Source: Actinomycetota bacterium (lineage in GTDB: Bacteria; Actinomycetota; Actinomycetes; Nanopelagicales; Nanopelagicaceae). From it: a stretch of DNA of 62,592 bases. The position numbers and the translations under genes were made by a program. Position 1 is the first letter of the stretch. The number at the start of each line of letters is the position of its first letter. The stretch is from NCBI GenBank assembly GCA_027728065.1, contig JAQBVO010000008.1:1-62592 (forward strand), given 5' to 3'. The notes under the pieces were generated by a model that was not told the origin of the DNA, did no database searches, and saw nothing but the letters and a program-made list of their open reading frames with translations. Shown here piece after piece: positions 15,164 through 25,787 of this stretch.

Positions 15164-15739
15164 ATGTCAAAGCTTTCAGAGGTTTTTAAACTCAATACGT
15201 TTGAACTGCCGCGCCGGCCCGGTGAGATGAAAGAGTACGAGTTAGATATAGAGCTCTCTGAAAAAGTAGGTATCGAACTCATCGCAGTTCCAGTTGGCGG
15301 GGTTATAGAGGTTGATGCACGCCTAGAGTCGGTTGCGCAGGGAATCTTGCTCAGCGCACAGATATTTGCCGTTGCAGCCGGCGAGTGTGGGCGTTGCCTA
15401 GATCCAGTTGAGGTTGTGATTGATAAGAGAGTTCAAGAGCTCTATCTCTATGAGCCCAAGGCTGCTCGTAAAAACCGCGCCCCCCTGCTCGATGAATTAG
15501 ATATCGAGGATGAGCTGTTCATGGATGGCGATCTGCTAGATCTTCAAAGCCCGATCCGTGATGCCATCGTGCTGGCCCTTCCCAGTAACCCTTTGTGTAG
15601 CGATGAGTGCGCTGGCCTATGCCCGAGTTGTGGAGGCAAATGGTCGCAGCTGAGCAATGATCACGCTCACGAGGTGATCGATAGTAGATGGGCCGGTCTT
15701 GCCGGCCTCGGTATCGATGACTCCGATTTCAAAAATTAG
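15164..15739 (+). CDS. YceD family (DUF177) protein
   Basis: A 191-residue protein with conserved cysteines: C-G-R-C in the middle, then C-S-D-E-C-A-G-L-C-P-S-C-G near the C-terminus, a probable metal-binding knuckle. DUF177 proteins are almost always encoded just before rpmF and are linked to large-subunit rRNA maturation, as here. The gene starts 5 nt after the SepIVA-like gene. Confidence 0.9.
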   Translation: MSKLSEVFKLNTFELPRRPGEMKEYELDIELSEKVGIELIAVPVGGVIEVDARLESVAQGILLSAQIFAVAAGECGRCLDPVEVVIDKRVQELYLYEPKAARKNRAPLLDELDIEDELFMDGDLLDLQSPIRDAIVLALPSNPLCSDECAGLCPSCGGKWSQLSNDHAHEVIDSRWAGLAGLGIDDSDFKN

Positions 15740-15808
15740 GGTTTTTAAGGGATACTTACGCCCTGCAACCAAAGTTGCCCAGCGCTACTAAGTAGAGGGT
15801 AGAGACAA

Positions 15809-15982
15809 GTGCCAGTACCAAAGCGAAAGACCTCGCGTTCTAAGACGCGCTCACGACGTAGCCAATGGAAGACAACGCCCGCCTCTCTTGCCACATGCCC
15901 ACAGTGCAGACAACCAAAGCTACAACACACGGCATGCCCAACCTGCGGTACATATAACCGTCGATCCGTATTAGAGGTCTGA
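15809..15982 (+). CDS. rpmF: 50S ribosomal protein L32
   Basis: A 57-residue ribosomal protein starting M-P-V-P-K-R-K-T-S-R-S-K-T-R, which is diagnostic for L32. It has two C-x-x-C pairs (C-P-Q-C and C-P-T-C) for a zinc ribbon and ends R-S-V-L-E-V. The start codon is GTG, with AGAGGG about 9 nt upstream. It is short and could be missed, but synteny with yceD and rnc confirms it. Confidence 0.95.
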   Translation: MPVPKRKTSRSKTRSRRSQWKTTPASLATCPQCRQPKLQHTACPTCGTYNRRSVLEV

Positions 15983-15992
15983 TCTGAGTTCG

Positions 15993-16670
15993 TTGCTCAA
16001 TGATCAGTTGGGGGTGGTCATTGAACCCTCACTTCTCGAGTTAGCTTTTACTCACCGCTCCTATGCATACGAGTCTGCAAGTCAAGAGAATAATGAGCGG
16101 CTTGAGTTTTTAGGTGACTCTGTTTTAGGTTTGATAGTCACTGAAGAGCTTTACAAACGCTATCCAGATTTTAATGAAAGCCGTTTGTCGCCACTTCGTT
16201 CAGGTGTTGTCAATATGCGGGCCCTTGCAGATATTGCCCGCGATCTAGAGTTAGGAAAATATATTCGCCTGGGAAAGGGCGAAGAGGTTACAGGTGGGCG
16301 CGATAAAAACTCACTATTAGCCGATGCTCTAGAGGCGCTTATAGGCGCAATTTATCTACAGTGTGGTTTTGAAATCTGCACGCAGATTGTTAGGAGATTA
16401 ATCGCTCCAACTATGGATGCTGCCATAGCACGCGGTGCCGGTTTAGATGGAAAGACATCACTTCAAGAGTTGGTTGTAGCACTTGATAGAGGCGTGCCTG
16501 AGTATGTAGTAAGTGAAGAGGGTCCAGATCACGACAAGAATTTCACGGCCATTGCTATGGTCGCTGGCGTTGCTGTGAGTCAAGGCAGTGGAAAGAGCAA
16601 GCGCGAAGCCGAACAGGTCGCTGCACGCATCGCCTACGAATCCCTAAAAAACGAGCTACCGCTGCCTTAA
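15993..16670 (+). CDS. rnc: Ribonuclease III
   Basis: Double-strand-specific endonuclease for rRNA processing, 225 residues. The catalytic signature N-E-R-L-E-F-L-G-D-S-V-L-G lies near residue 34, and D-A-L-E-A-L-I-G-A-I-Y (second acidic pair) near 110. A double-stranded RNA-binding domain occupies the last 70 residues. The start appears to be TTG at 15993, 10 nt after rpmF; no better in-frame start exists. mutM, which often follows rnc before smc in actinobacteria, is missing. Confidence 0.95.
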   Translation: MLNDQLGVVIEPSLLELAFTHRSYAYESASQENNERLEFLGDSVLGLIVTEELYKRYPDFNESRLSPLRSGVVNMRALADIARDLELGKYIRLGKGEEVTGGRDKNSLLADALEALIGAIYLQCGFEICTQIVRRLIAPTMDAAIARGAGLDGKTSLQELVVALDRGVPEYVVSEEGPDHDKNFTAIAMVAGVAVSQGSGKSKREAEQVAARIAYESLKNELPLP

Positions 16671-16698
16671 ATCCCCTCAAAATGCACTCGTGAGGCGA

Positions 16699-16704
16699 TA
16701 GGTT
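16699..16704 (+). promoter_or_regulatory. -10 element of smc
   Basis: TAGGTT, 6 nt before the GTG at 16711. There is no Shine-Dalgarno sequence. Confidence 0.45.
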
Positions 16705-16710
16705 TGCCGC

Positions 16711-19700
16711 GTGTATTTAAAGAGCATCACCTTGAAGGGCTTTAAGTCCTTTGCCTCGGCTACTACTTTGCGCCTAGAGCCTGGGATTACCTGCATGGTC
16801 GGGCCGAATGGATCGGGTAAGAGCAATGTCGTTGATGCCCTGTCATGGGTTATGGGCGAGCAGGGAGCGAAATCTCTGCGCGGTGGCAAGATGGAAGATG
16901 TCATCTTCGCTGGAACTAGCGGGCGTGCACCCCTTGGTCGCGCCGAAGTTGCCCTGACGATCGATAATGCAGATGGCGCACTACCGATTGAATACAGTGA
17001 AGTAACAATCTCGCGCATACTTTTCCGCAACGGCCAGAGTGAGTATCAGGTCAACGGAGAAGCAACGCGCCTGTTGGATATTCAAGAGCTTTTAAGCGAC
17101 TCTGGAATTGGGCGCGAGATGCATGTGATTGTTGGCCAGGGCCAATTAGATGCGATTTTAATGGCAACGCCCGAAGCGCGCCGGGGTTTTATTGAAGAGG
17201 CTGCCGGAGTGCTCAAGCACCGCAAACGTAAAGAAAAGGCGCTGCGTAAATTAGATTCGATGCAGTCAAATCTTGCCCGTGTTCAAGATTTAACTATTGA
17301 ACTGCGCCGTCAACTTCGTCCCCTTGGAAAACAGGCAGAGGTTGCAAAAAAAGCTGCGACGATTCAAGCCGATCTACGTGATGCAAAACTACGATTACTG
17401 GCAGATGATTTTATTTCTCTATCTAAAACTCTTGAAGCCGAAGTAGCCGATGAGACGGCCCTGCGTGAGCGACGTAGTGAAGTTGAGAGCGAAGTCGATG
17501 CAATTCGCAACCGCGAAGAGGCACTTGATTGGCAATCTAGCGTTGAGGGACCACAACTTCTCGCAGCTCAAGAGACGTTTTACCAGTTAAACTCCCTACG
17601 TGAAAAATTTCGCGGTACGCAATCTCTTGCACAAGAGCGTTCACGTTTTCTTAATGAAGAGGCTGAAGAGGCACGCACTTCCGGTCGCGATCCAATCACA
17701 CTTGATAATGATGCACGGCTTTTGCGTCAAGAAGAGATCGCTCTGCGCGCAAGTGTTACAACATCACAGCAGAGACTTTTGGCCGCCACATCGGTCCTTG
17801 CGCAGAGCGAACAGGCGTTAAAGATCGATGAAGATAAAATCGCCGCCGCCATGCGCGCAATTGCAGATGCTCGTGAAGGAACTGCACGCCAAGAGGGCCA
17901 CATTAAATCTCTGCAAGCCCGACTCGAAGCGATCTCTGAAGAGATTGAGCGCCTCACGCGTGCGCGCAACGATGCACAGATCCGTGTGGATGCCGCTGGG
18001 GCCAAATACTCCAGTTACGAGCTCGACATTGCCGCGGCCAATACTGGAGAAAAGGGCCTTGATGCCCATTTTGAAAACTCAAAATCGCTTCTAGAGTCGG
18101 CAAAACACTCGCTCGCAAAGCTAGTTCAAGCCGAGCAATTAGCCGATCGAGAACGTAATAGCATTGAATCCAAGATCGAGGCGTTTAGGTTAACCTCACA
18201 GAATCGAGATGGCGCATCGGCGCTGCTCCGTGATTCGCGCGGCATTTCCATACTTGGATCAGTTGCCAGTCTTATCACAATAGATTCTGGTTGGGAGGGG
18301 GCTGTAGCTGCAGCCCTTGGCACGTTAGCCGATGCCGTCGTTGTAAAAGATTTAACATCGGCCATCACCGCCTTAACAACGTTGCGCGCTCAAGAGTTAG
18401 GTAAGGCCGATCTGCTCGTCTTGCAAGAGAGCATCGATTCAGCCTCGATGATTCCATCTGGCTTAACCTCTCTGGCATCCCTCGTTGGCTCTGATTTGAT
18501 CGGCCCACTCGTTAGATCTTTATTGGCCAATATCGTCGTTACCGATTCGGTGGGCGATGCCGAGTTAATTCTTCGATCTAACCCCTTACTTACAGTTGTA
18601 ACTCGCGATGGTGATCTTCTTACTTCAACGCGCGCGCGTGGAGGCTCTAAATCCTCTTCCTCACTCATTGAGATCAACGCTCTTATCGCAAAGCTTGAAG
18701 GTAAGCTTGTCGAAATTACCCACACATGCGATCGTTTAAAGTTCGAGATTGCGACAGGGAACGCTCAAGTTATTAACCTCCAAAATGATTACGACATAGC
18801 AGTTGCACAGCTCAATGAATCTGATGCTCGTATCGGGGCTCTGACCGAGCAGTTAGTAGTCTCTGGCCAGAATATGAAATCTTCAATAGCAGAAGTTGAA
18901 CGTTTAAATGCAGATATACGAGAGGCAAGTAGCGCACAATCTCGAGACGAGGCTGAGTTGGTGATTGCACAAAACCAACTTCACCAACATGGCGCAATAA
19001 CCGAACCTGATCACACATTTACTGAAAACCTGCGCAACGTACTCTCACTTGCACGCACGGCCGAAGTTGAGGCCCGTCTTGCCCTTCGTACTATTGAAGA
19101 GCGCGTTACATCAGTAGCCGCCCGTGCACTGGCGCTGGAAGAGTCTGCGCAAGCCGAGCGGGAGGCATCTCAGCGCGCGGTTATCCGTCGAGGTGCACGT
19201 GCACGTGCCGCCGTTATCTCACAGGCGATCGCCGAAGGTGCCTACGAAGTACTTATCCATATTGAGCGTTCAATTTCAAAGGCGGCGATTGAACGTGCCC
19301 GCTTAGAGGAGTCACGTGTCCTGCGTGAGGGCGAGACGTTGAGGGTTCGAACTCGTGGACGCGAACTTGCTAGCGAACTCGAAGCCTTAACATCTAGCGT
19401 GCACCGTGATGAGATCGCCCGTGCCGAACAACGTATGCGGATTGAATCACTTGAAAATAAGACCGCTGAGGAGTTCGCAATTGATACTGCGACCCTGATC
19501 GCCGGATACGGACCAGAGAATGATGTACCGACCTTCTTTGAAAATGAGATTGGGGAGATTGTCACAACTGAGTTGATTCCATATCGCCGCGACCAACAGG
19601 AGAAACGACTTGCATCGGCCGAGCGATCCCTCAATCTCTTAGGAAAAATCAATCCATTAGCGCTAGAAGAGTTCTCCTCACTTGAAGCGCGCTTAAAGTT

Positions 19701-20247
19701 CTTAGCCGAGCAGTTAGAGGATTTAAAGAGCACTAAGAAGGATCTGCTCGACATTATCAAAGAGGTCGATGATCGAGTACAGACGATATTTATGGAGGCT
19801 TTTGAGGATACGGCCCGCCACTTTGAAGAGATTTTTGCACGATTATTTCCTGGAGGAGATGGCCGCTTAATTCTGATCGATCCAGAGAATCTATTAACAA
19901 GTGGCGTCGATGTCGAAGCACGTCCGCCTGGCAAGCGGATTAAGCGTCTATCGCTTTTATCGGGTGGAGAGAGATCTTTAACTGCCGTTGCGATGCTTAT
20001 CGCTATCTTTAAAGCCCGCCCAAGTCCTTTCTACGTACTCGATGAGGTCGAAGCGGCCTTAGATGATGTAAACCTTGGACGTCTACTCGGGATTTTTGAA
20101 GAGCTACGCGCCAGTTCCCAGTTAATTGTTATTACTCACCAGAAGCGCACAATGGAGATTGCCGATGCGCTCTATGGTGTCACGATGCGCGGAGATGGCG
20201 TGAGCGAGGTTATCTCACAACGTCTACGTGAATCCGACGCTAGTTAA
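16711..20247 (+). CDS. smc: Chromosome partition protein Smc
   Basis: SMC ATPase of 1178 residues for chromosome condensation and segregation. The N-terminal Walker A is G-P-N-G-S-G-K-S-N near residue 32. Two long coiled coils flank a hinge around residues 500-650. The C-terminal signature L-S-G-G-E-R-S-L-T-A and Walker B F-Y-V-L-D-E-V-E-A-A-L-D lie near 1080-1120. The start is GTG. ftsY follows 11 nt later. No scpA/scpB genes are in the window. Confidence 0.96.
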   Translation: MYLKSITLKGFKSFASATTLRLEPGITCMVGPNGSGKSNVVDALSWVMGEQGAKSLRGGKMEDVIFAGTSGRAPLGRAEVALTIDNADGALPIEYSEVTISRILFRNGQSEYQVNGEATRLLDIQELLSDSGIGREMHVIVGQGQLDAILMATPEARRGFIEEAAGVLKHRKRKEKALRKLDSMQSNLARVQDLTIELRRQLRPLGKQAEVAKKAATIQADLRDAKLRLLADDFISLSKTLEAEVADETALRERRSEVESEVDAIRNREEALDWQSSVEGPQLLAAQETFYQLNSLREKFRGTQSLAQERSRFLNEEAEEARTSGRDPITLDNDARLLRQEEIALRASVTTSQQRLLAATSVLAQSEQALKIDEDKIAAAMRAIADAREGTARQEGHIKSLQARLEAISEEIERLTRARNDAQIRVDAAGAKYSSYELDIAAANTGEKGLDAHFENSKSLLESAKHSLAKLVQAEQLADRERNSIESKIEAFRLTSQNRDGASALLRDSRGISILGSVASLITIDSGWEGAVAAALGTLADAVVVKDLTSAITALTTLRAQELGKADLLVLQESIDSASMIPSGLTSLASLVGSDLIGPLVRSLLANIVVTDSVGDAELILRSNPLLTVVTRDGDLLTSTRARGGSKSSSSLIEINALIAKLEGKLVEITHTCDRLKFEIATGNAQVINLQNDYDIAVAQLNESDARIGALTEQLVVSGQNMKSSIAEVERLNADIREASSAQSRDEAELVIAQNQLHQHGAITEPDHTFTENLRNVLSLARTAEVEARLALRTIEERVTSVAARALALEESAQAEREASQRAVIRRGARARAAVISQAIAEGAYEVLIHIERSISKAAIERARLEESRVLREGETLRVRTRGRELASELEALTSSVHRDEIARAEQRMRIESLENKTAEEFAIDTATLIAGYGPENDVPTFFENEIGEIVTTELIPYRRDQQEKRLASAERSLNLLGKINPLALEEFSSLEARLKFLAEQLEDLKSTKKDLLDIIKEVDDRVQTIFMEAFEDTARHFEEIFARLFPGGDGRLILIDPENLLTSGVDVEARPPGKRIKRLSLLSGGERSLTAVAMLIAIFKARPSPFYVLDEVEAALDDVNLGRLLGIFEELRASSQLIVITHQKRTMEIADALYGVTMRGDGVSEVISQRLRESDAS

Positions 20248-20258
20248 GAGATCTACAC

Positions 20259-21095
20259 GTGGCTCTTTTTAGCAAACTCATCGCCAAATTAAAGCGTGAG
20301 AACTCTTTTGCACCTGCAGATTGGGCGCAATTAGAAAAGGAACTACTTGCCTCAGATCTTGGCCCCACTCTGACCACCAACTTTCTCAGCGCTGCAAAAA
20401 AAGTTAAGAGTGATAACGCCGAGGCGGCTTTATTAGAGATTTTAAGTAACAATCTCGCTCTTACATCGCGTGAACCTATAGTAGTTCCCGGAACTACAAC
20501 GATTATGGTGGTGGGAGTAAATGGAACTGGAAAGACGACATCGGTTGCAAAACTAGCTGCGCTCTATAAAGGATCTGGCAAAAGCGTGGTCCTTGCCGCT
20601 GGTGATACTTTTCGAGCTGCGGCTGTAGAGCAGTTGCGCACATGGGCAGATCGAATTGGAGTCGAAGTTGTCTGCGGCAAAGAAAATGGCGACCCTGCCT
20701 CAGTAGCATTTGATGGGGCTAAGGCGGCGCAGGCCAGCGGAGCTGATTTTTTAATAATAGATACTGCAGGGCGCTTGCACAATAAAAATGATCTGATGGC
20801 CGAACTTGCAAAGGTAAAGCGAGTCGTTGAGAAACTCTCTCCCATTAATGAGGTTTTATTGGTGATTGATGCGACAACGGGGCAAAATGGATTACAACAG
20901 GCGAAGATCTTTGCCGAAAGCGTCGAGGTCAGTGGAGTTATTCTGGCTAAGTTAGATGGAAGTGCTAAAGGGGGAATAGCCCTTGCCATTGAGTCCGAGC
21001 TTGGGATCGCGATCAAATGGGTTGGAACAGGGGAGTCAGAGGGTGATATCGCCCCCTTTGATCCCAATGCCTACATCAAAGGCCTCATTTCGTAA
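20259..21095 (+). CDS. ftsY: Signal recognition particle receptor FtsY
   Basis: GTPase that docks SRP-ribosome complexes to the membrane. At 278 residues it is only the N and G domains; the long acidic A domain of larger FtsY proteins is absent. The P-loop G-V-N-G-T-G-K-T-T is near residue 86, D-T-A-G-R-L near 168, A-T-T-G-Q-N-G-L and L-D-G-S-A-K-G-G follow, and D-I-A-P-F-D-P is the usual C-terminal end. The start is GTG. Its partner ffh is encoded two genes downstream. Confidence 0.95.
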   Translation: MALFSKLIAKLKRENSFAPADWAQLEKELLASDLGPTLTTNFLSAAKKVKSDNAEAALLEILSNNLALTSREPIVVPGTTTIMVVGVNGTGKTTSVAKLAALYKGSGKSVVLAAGDTFRAAAVEQLRTWADRIGVEVVCGKENGDPASVAFDGAKAAQASGADFLIIDTAGRLHNKNDLMAELAKVKRVVEKLSPINEVLLVIDATTGQNGLQQAKIFAESVEVSGVILAKLDGSAKGGIALAIESELGIAIKWVGTGESEGDIAPFDPNAYIKGLIS

Positions 21096-21122
21096 TCTAG
21101 ATGTAACACAGACGCGCACTTT

Positions 21123-21160
21123 GCAACTTAATCGAAACGCTCCAGAACAGCGTCTGTAAC
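21123..21160 (+). promoter_or_regulatory. GlnR-type operator before amt
   Basis: Four half-sites occur at exact 11-nt steps: GCAAC (21123), GAAAC (21134), GAACA (21145) and GTAAC (21156). This matches the actinobacterial GlnR box, alternating gTnAC and GaAAC with 6-nt spacers. The block ends 43 nt before a TATATT -10 (21203-21208), a normal activation distance. It would place amt and the PII gene under nitrogen control. A second GTAAC at 21103 is out of phase. Confidence 0.65.
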
Positions 21161-21202
21161 CTCTCACTGGCATCTTTACCCCATCTCAACGGCGAGAGCT
21201 CC

Positions 21203-21208
21203 TATATT
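21203..21208 (+). promoter_or_regulatory. -10 element of amt
   Basis: TATATT lies 6 nt before a TTG at 21215 and 24 nt before the ATG at 21233, so the transcript should begin near 21215. No clear -35 is seen, as expected for an activated promoter. Confidence 0.5.
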
Positions 21209-21232
21209 TATTAGTTGAAAGATGTCTCTCTT

Positions 21233-22872
<1,640 letters not shown>

Positions 22873-22902
22873 GATTGCCCAGCGGGCTAGGCTTAGCCCA
22901 TC

Positions 22903-24345
22903 ATGCTTGATTTACTCACATCGCACTTTAACGCCGTTTTCACATCGCTGCGCTTGCGCGGAAAGATCTCCAAAGGTGATATCGAAACCAGCTGTGAGCA
23001 GATTAGACAGGCACTTCTTGAATCCGATGTTGCACTCGAGGTAGTCGAATCCTTTGTCGCCCAAATCGCACAGAGATCGATAGATGCCCTTGCCTTGATA
23101 CAGCCGGGTTCTAACCAGGCCAAGGCAGTTTTTGAGGTTGTTAACTCATCCTTAGTTGAAATTCTCGGCGGATCTGCGCGTCGGGTTCGATTCTCAAAAA
23201 ATCCACCGACGGTCATTATGTTGGCAGGTTTGCAGGGTGCGGGTAAGACAACCCTTGCTGGAAAGTTGGCGAAGTTTTTCGCCGATCAAGGAAATACTCC
23301 GCTCTTAGTTGCCTCTGATTTACAAAGACCAAATGCGGTAACCCAGTTGCAAATCTTGGGCCAGAGCATTGGTGTTGCAGTCTTTGCTCCCGAAGCAGGT
23401 AATGGGGTTGGAGATCCAGTAAAAGTTGCTCAAGCCGGTGTTGAATTTGCTAAAGCTAAGCAGTACAACATGGTAATCGTTGATACCGCTGGTCGCTTAG
23501 GTATTGATGTCGAGTTAATGAAACAGGCAGGTGATATTCGAGATGCCCTTAGCCCTGATGAGATTTTATTTGTTGTCGATGCAATGATTGGCCAGGATGC
23601 GCTGCGAACCTCACAGGCATTTTTAGATGGTGTCGGCTTTGATGGCGTAGTTCTGACTAAGCTCGATGGAGATGCTCGTGGTGGGGCAGCGCTCTCAATC
23701 GCATCTCTTACAAAGCGTCCGATTATGTTTGTCTCGACCGGAGAAAAACTCGGTGACTTTGATATCTTCCATCCCGATCGTATGGCATCTCGAATTTTGG
23801 GGATGGGCGATGTTGCAACCTTGGCCGAAGCGGCAAAGGCCGCCTTTGATGGGGATACATCGGCAAAGTTGGAGGCAAAATTTGCAAGCGGGCAGGATTT
23901 CACATTAGAGGATTTTTTGGATCAACTCCAGGCGATGTCAAAGATGGGCTCTATCTCTAAAATCCTTGGGATGTTGCCAGGCTCTGGTGCGATGAAGAAG
24001 GCGATAGATAGTTTGGATGAGGGCGAAATCATTGCCACGAAGTCGATAGTCCAATCTATGACACCTATTGAGCGTCGAGATCCAAAAGTTTTAAATGGCT
24101 CGCGTAGATCTCGCATCGCGCTGGGAGCTGGTCGGGCAGTATCTGATGTCAACAATCTGATCGATCGCTTTTCGGCGGCACAAAAGATGATCAAGCAGGT
24201 TCGAAACGGTGCGACTCCAGCTGGGATACCCGGTATGGCGGGTATGGGGATGCCTGCGATCGCCCCCAAATCAGCGGCTATGCGGCCGAAGAAGAAGTCC
24301 AAATCTGGCAATCCAGCCAAGCGTGCACAAGAGCAGTCCCAGTAA
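22903..24345 (+). CDS. ffh: Signal recognition particle protein Ffh
   Basis: SRP54 GTPase of 480 residues that binds signal sequences and the SRP RNA. The NG domain carries G-L-Q-G-A-G-K-T-T near residue 107, D-T-A-G-R-L and T-K-L-D-G-D-A-R-G-G. The methionine-rich M domain begins after residue 320 and contains M-T-P-I-E-R-R-D-P, and the protein ends in a basic tail with G-M-A-G-M-G-M-P. A TAGGCT lies 9 nt before the ATG, slightly too far for the pattern seen at other genes. Confidence 0.96.
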   Translation: MLDLLTSHFNAVFTSLRLRGKISKGDIETSCEQIRQALLESDVALEVVESFVAQIAQRSIDALALIQPGSNQAKAVFEVVNSSLVEILGGSARRVRFSKNPPTVIMLAGLQGAGKTTLAGKLAKFFADQGNTPLLVASDLQRPNAVTQLQILGQSIGVAVFAPEAGNGVGDPVKVAQAGVEFAKAKQYNMVIVDTAGRLGIDVELMKQAGDIRDALSPDEILFVVDAMIGQDALRTSQAFLDGVGFDGVVLTKLDGDARGGAALSIASLTKRPIMFVSTGEKLGDFDIFHPDRMASRILGMGDVATLAEAAKAAFDGDTSAKLEAKFASGQDFTLEDFLDQLQAMSKMGSISKILGMLPGSGAMKKAIDSLDEGEIIATKSIVQSMTPIERRDPKVLNGSRRSRIALGAGRAVSDVNNLIDRFSAAQKMIKQVRNGATPAGIPGMAGMGMPAIAPKSAAMRPKKKSKSGNPAKRAQEQSQ

Positions 24346-24504
24346 GGGATTTCGCGTATATGCGGGATAGATGGCACAATAAGCACCCTGTTGACGGGGC
24401 CCTCTACCCCTGGGCAACATCCATCAGACCGATAGTTGAATCCTTTGACCACGCACCCCGCTGTGGAGAAAAGATTTGGCACATATAAACAGGAGAGATC
24501 TTTC

Positions 24505-25023
24505 TTGGCTACAAAAATTCGTTTAGTGCGCATGGGTAAAATCCGCACACCATTTTTCCGCGTCGTTGTTACCGACTCACGCAAGGCACGTAACGGTCTT
24601 GCTATTGAAGAGATCGGTCGCTATGCACCAGGACAGGAGCCATCTCTTATCGAGATTAACTCAGCGCGCGCTCTTTATTGGCTTGGAACCGGTGCCCAGG
24701 CATCAGAGGCTGTAGAGGCGCTGTTAAAGGTTACTGGCGATTGGCAAAAACATAAGGGCCTACCAGGTACAGAGGGAGTTTTGCGTGTTGCCGCTCCTAA
24801 AGTTGGTAAGCACGTTGCATATGAGGCCGCGGTTAAGAATGCAATGGATGAACCTAAAGAGGGCGCTACAACTTTAAAGAAGAGGGCGCAGGACAGGCTC
24901 GCTGCAAAGGCACAGCCTCTCTCTGAGCCAGTAACAAGTGATGTGGTTTCGGATCTGACACCAGATGCGGTAGATCAGAGCCCAGCCCCAGAGGCCCTGG
25001 CTGCAGAAAAGCCTGCCGAATAA
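24505..25023 (+). CDS. rpsP: 30S ribosomal protein S16, long form
   Basis: Ribosomal protein starting M-A-T-K-I-R-L-V-R-M-G and including R-I-V/V-V-T-D-S-R and E-E-I-G-R-Y-A-P-G, diagnostic for S16. The start is TTG 24505, with AGGAGAG 7 nt upstream; a longer upstream frame would include the leader. At 172 residues it is about twice the bacterial core: after residue 85 a basic region is followed by an acidic Ala/Pro/Glu tail. Such tails occur in actinobacterial S16. It begins the rpsP-khpA-rimM-trmD group and has a leader of about 160 nt after ffh in which no gene is seen. Confidence 0.95.
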   Translation: MATKIRLVRMGKIRTPFFRVVVTDSRKARNGLAIEEIGRYAPGQEPSLIEINSARALYWLGTGAQASEAVEALLKVTGDWQKHKGLPGTEGVLRVAAPKVGKHVAYEAAVKNAMDEPKEGATTLKKRAQDRLAAKAQPLSEPVTSDVVSDLTPDAVDQSPAPEALAAEKPAE

Positions 25024-25025
25024 TT

Positions 25026-25265
25026 ATGATGGATGAGGCGCTAGAGCATTTAGTAAAAGGGATAGTTGATAATCCTGATGAGGTTGTTGTTACTGAGAAG
25101 ACCCATCGTCGCGGAACAACTCTTGAAGTTCGTCTCAACCCCGAGGATATCGGCAAGGTCATCGGACGCAATGGCCGCACCGCAAAGGCGCTGCGCACCG
25201 TCGTTAGCGCGCTCGCAGGTCGCACAGTAAGTGTCGATCTGATCGAGACCGACGAACTCAACTAA
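25026..25265 (+). CDS. khpA: KH-domain RNA-binding protein KhpA
   Basis: A 79-residue protein with one KH domain; the G-x-x-G loop is seen as V-I-G-R-N-G-R-T near residue 46. KhpA proteins bind many small RNAs and mRNAs and are encoded between rpsP and rimM, as here. It begins 2 nt after rpsP; a second ATG at 25029 is equally possible. Confidence 0.93.
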   Translation: MMDEALEHLVKGIVDNPDEVVVTEKTHRRGTTLEVRLNPEDIGKVIGRNGRTAKALRTVVSALAGRTVSVDLIETDELN

Positions 25266-25283
25266 GTAGCCATTTACATAGCC

Positions 25284-25787
25284 ATGCGTTTACTCGTAGG
25301 GCGAATTGGTCGGGCCCACGGAATTCTCGGTGAGGCAACGATTGAAGTTCGAAGCCATGATCCAGATAGCCGCTTTGCCGTGGGTGCACAAGTACACACC
25401 GACGAGGACACCGTTCTTACTATTACTTCAGGACGTCTACATAACGGAACTCTGCTACTGGGCTTTGCCGGATACAACGATCGAAACCAGATAGAAAAAC
25501 TTCGCAATGTGTTTCTATACGCCGATGTCGATATCGATCAAAAGCGTGAAGATCCCAATGATTATCACATCTTACAGTTAATCGGTTGCAGTGCTTATCT
25601 TGAATCGGGTGAGCTCTATGGTGAGGTTACCGATGTTCTTAATCTGCCAGGTCAAGATCTGCTTGCAATTAAGACACCTAATCAAGAGAGCTTAATTCCA
25701 TTCGTGCATCAACTCGTACCAGTTGTTGATGTAACTGCCAAGCGACTTGTTGTAATCCCACCGGGTATGAGTGGTGTTAGCTCATGA
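25284..25787 (+). CDS. rimM: 16S rRNA-processing protein RimM
   Basis: Assembly factor for the 30S head, 167 residues: an N-terminal RimM barrel (V-G-R-I-G-R-A-H-G-I-L-G-E) and a C-terminal PRC-barrel (G-E-V-T-D-V-L-N-L-P-G-Q-D-L-L). The final ATGA overlaps the trmD start by 4 nt, so translation is coupled. Confidence 0.95.
   Translation: MRLLVGRIGRAHGILGEATIEVRSHDPDSRFAVGAQVHTDEDTVLTITSGRLHNGTLLLGFAGYNDRNQIEKLRNVFLYADVDIDQKREDPNDYHILQLIGCSAYLESGELYGEVTDVLNLPGQDLLAIKTPNQESLIPFVHQLVPVVDVTAKRLVVIPPGMSGVSS

Noticed and set aside
19242-19934. Long antisense reading frame opposite smc
   Set aside because: Serine/arginine-rich product typical of a shadow frame; no start signal or domain, and smc is intact on the other strand.
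24346-24504. Small SRP RNA gene between ffh and rpsP
   Set aside because: The GC-rich stretch does not fold into the SRP RNA helix 8 with its GGAA tetraloop and asymmetric loops; I see only an S16 leader.
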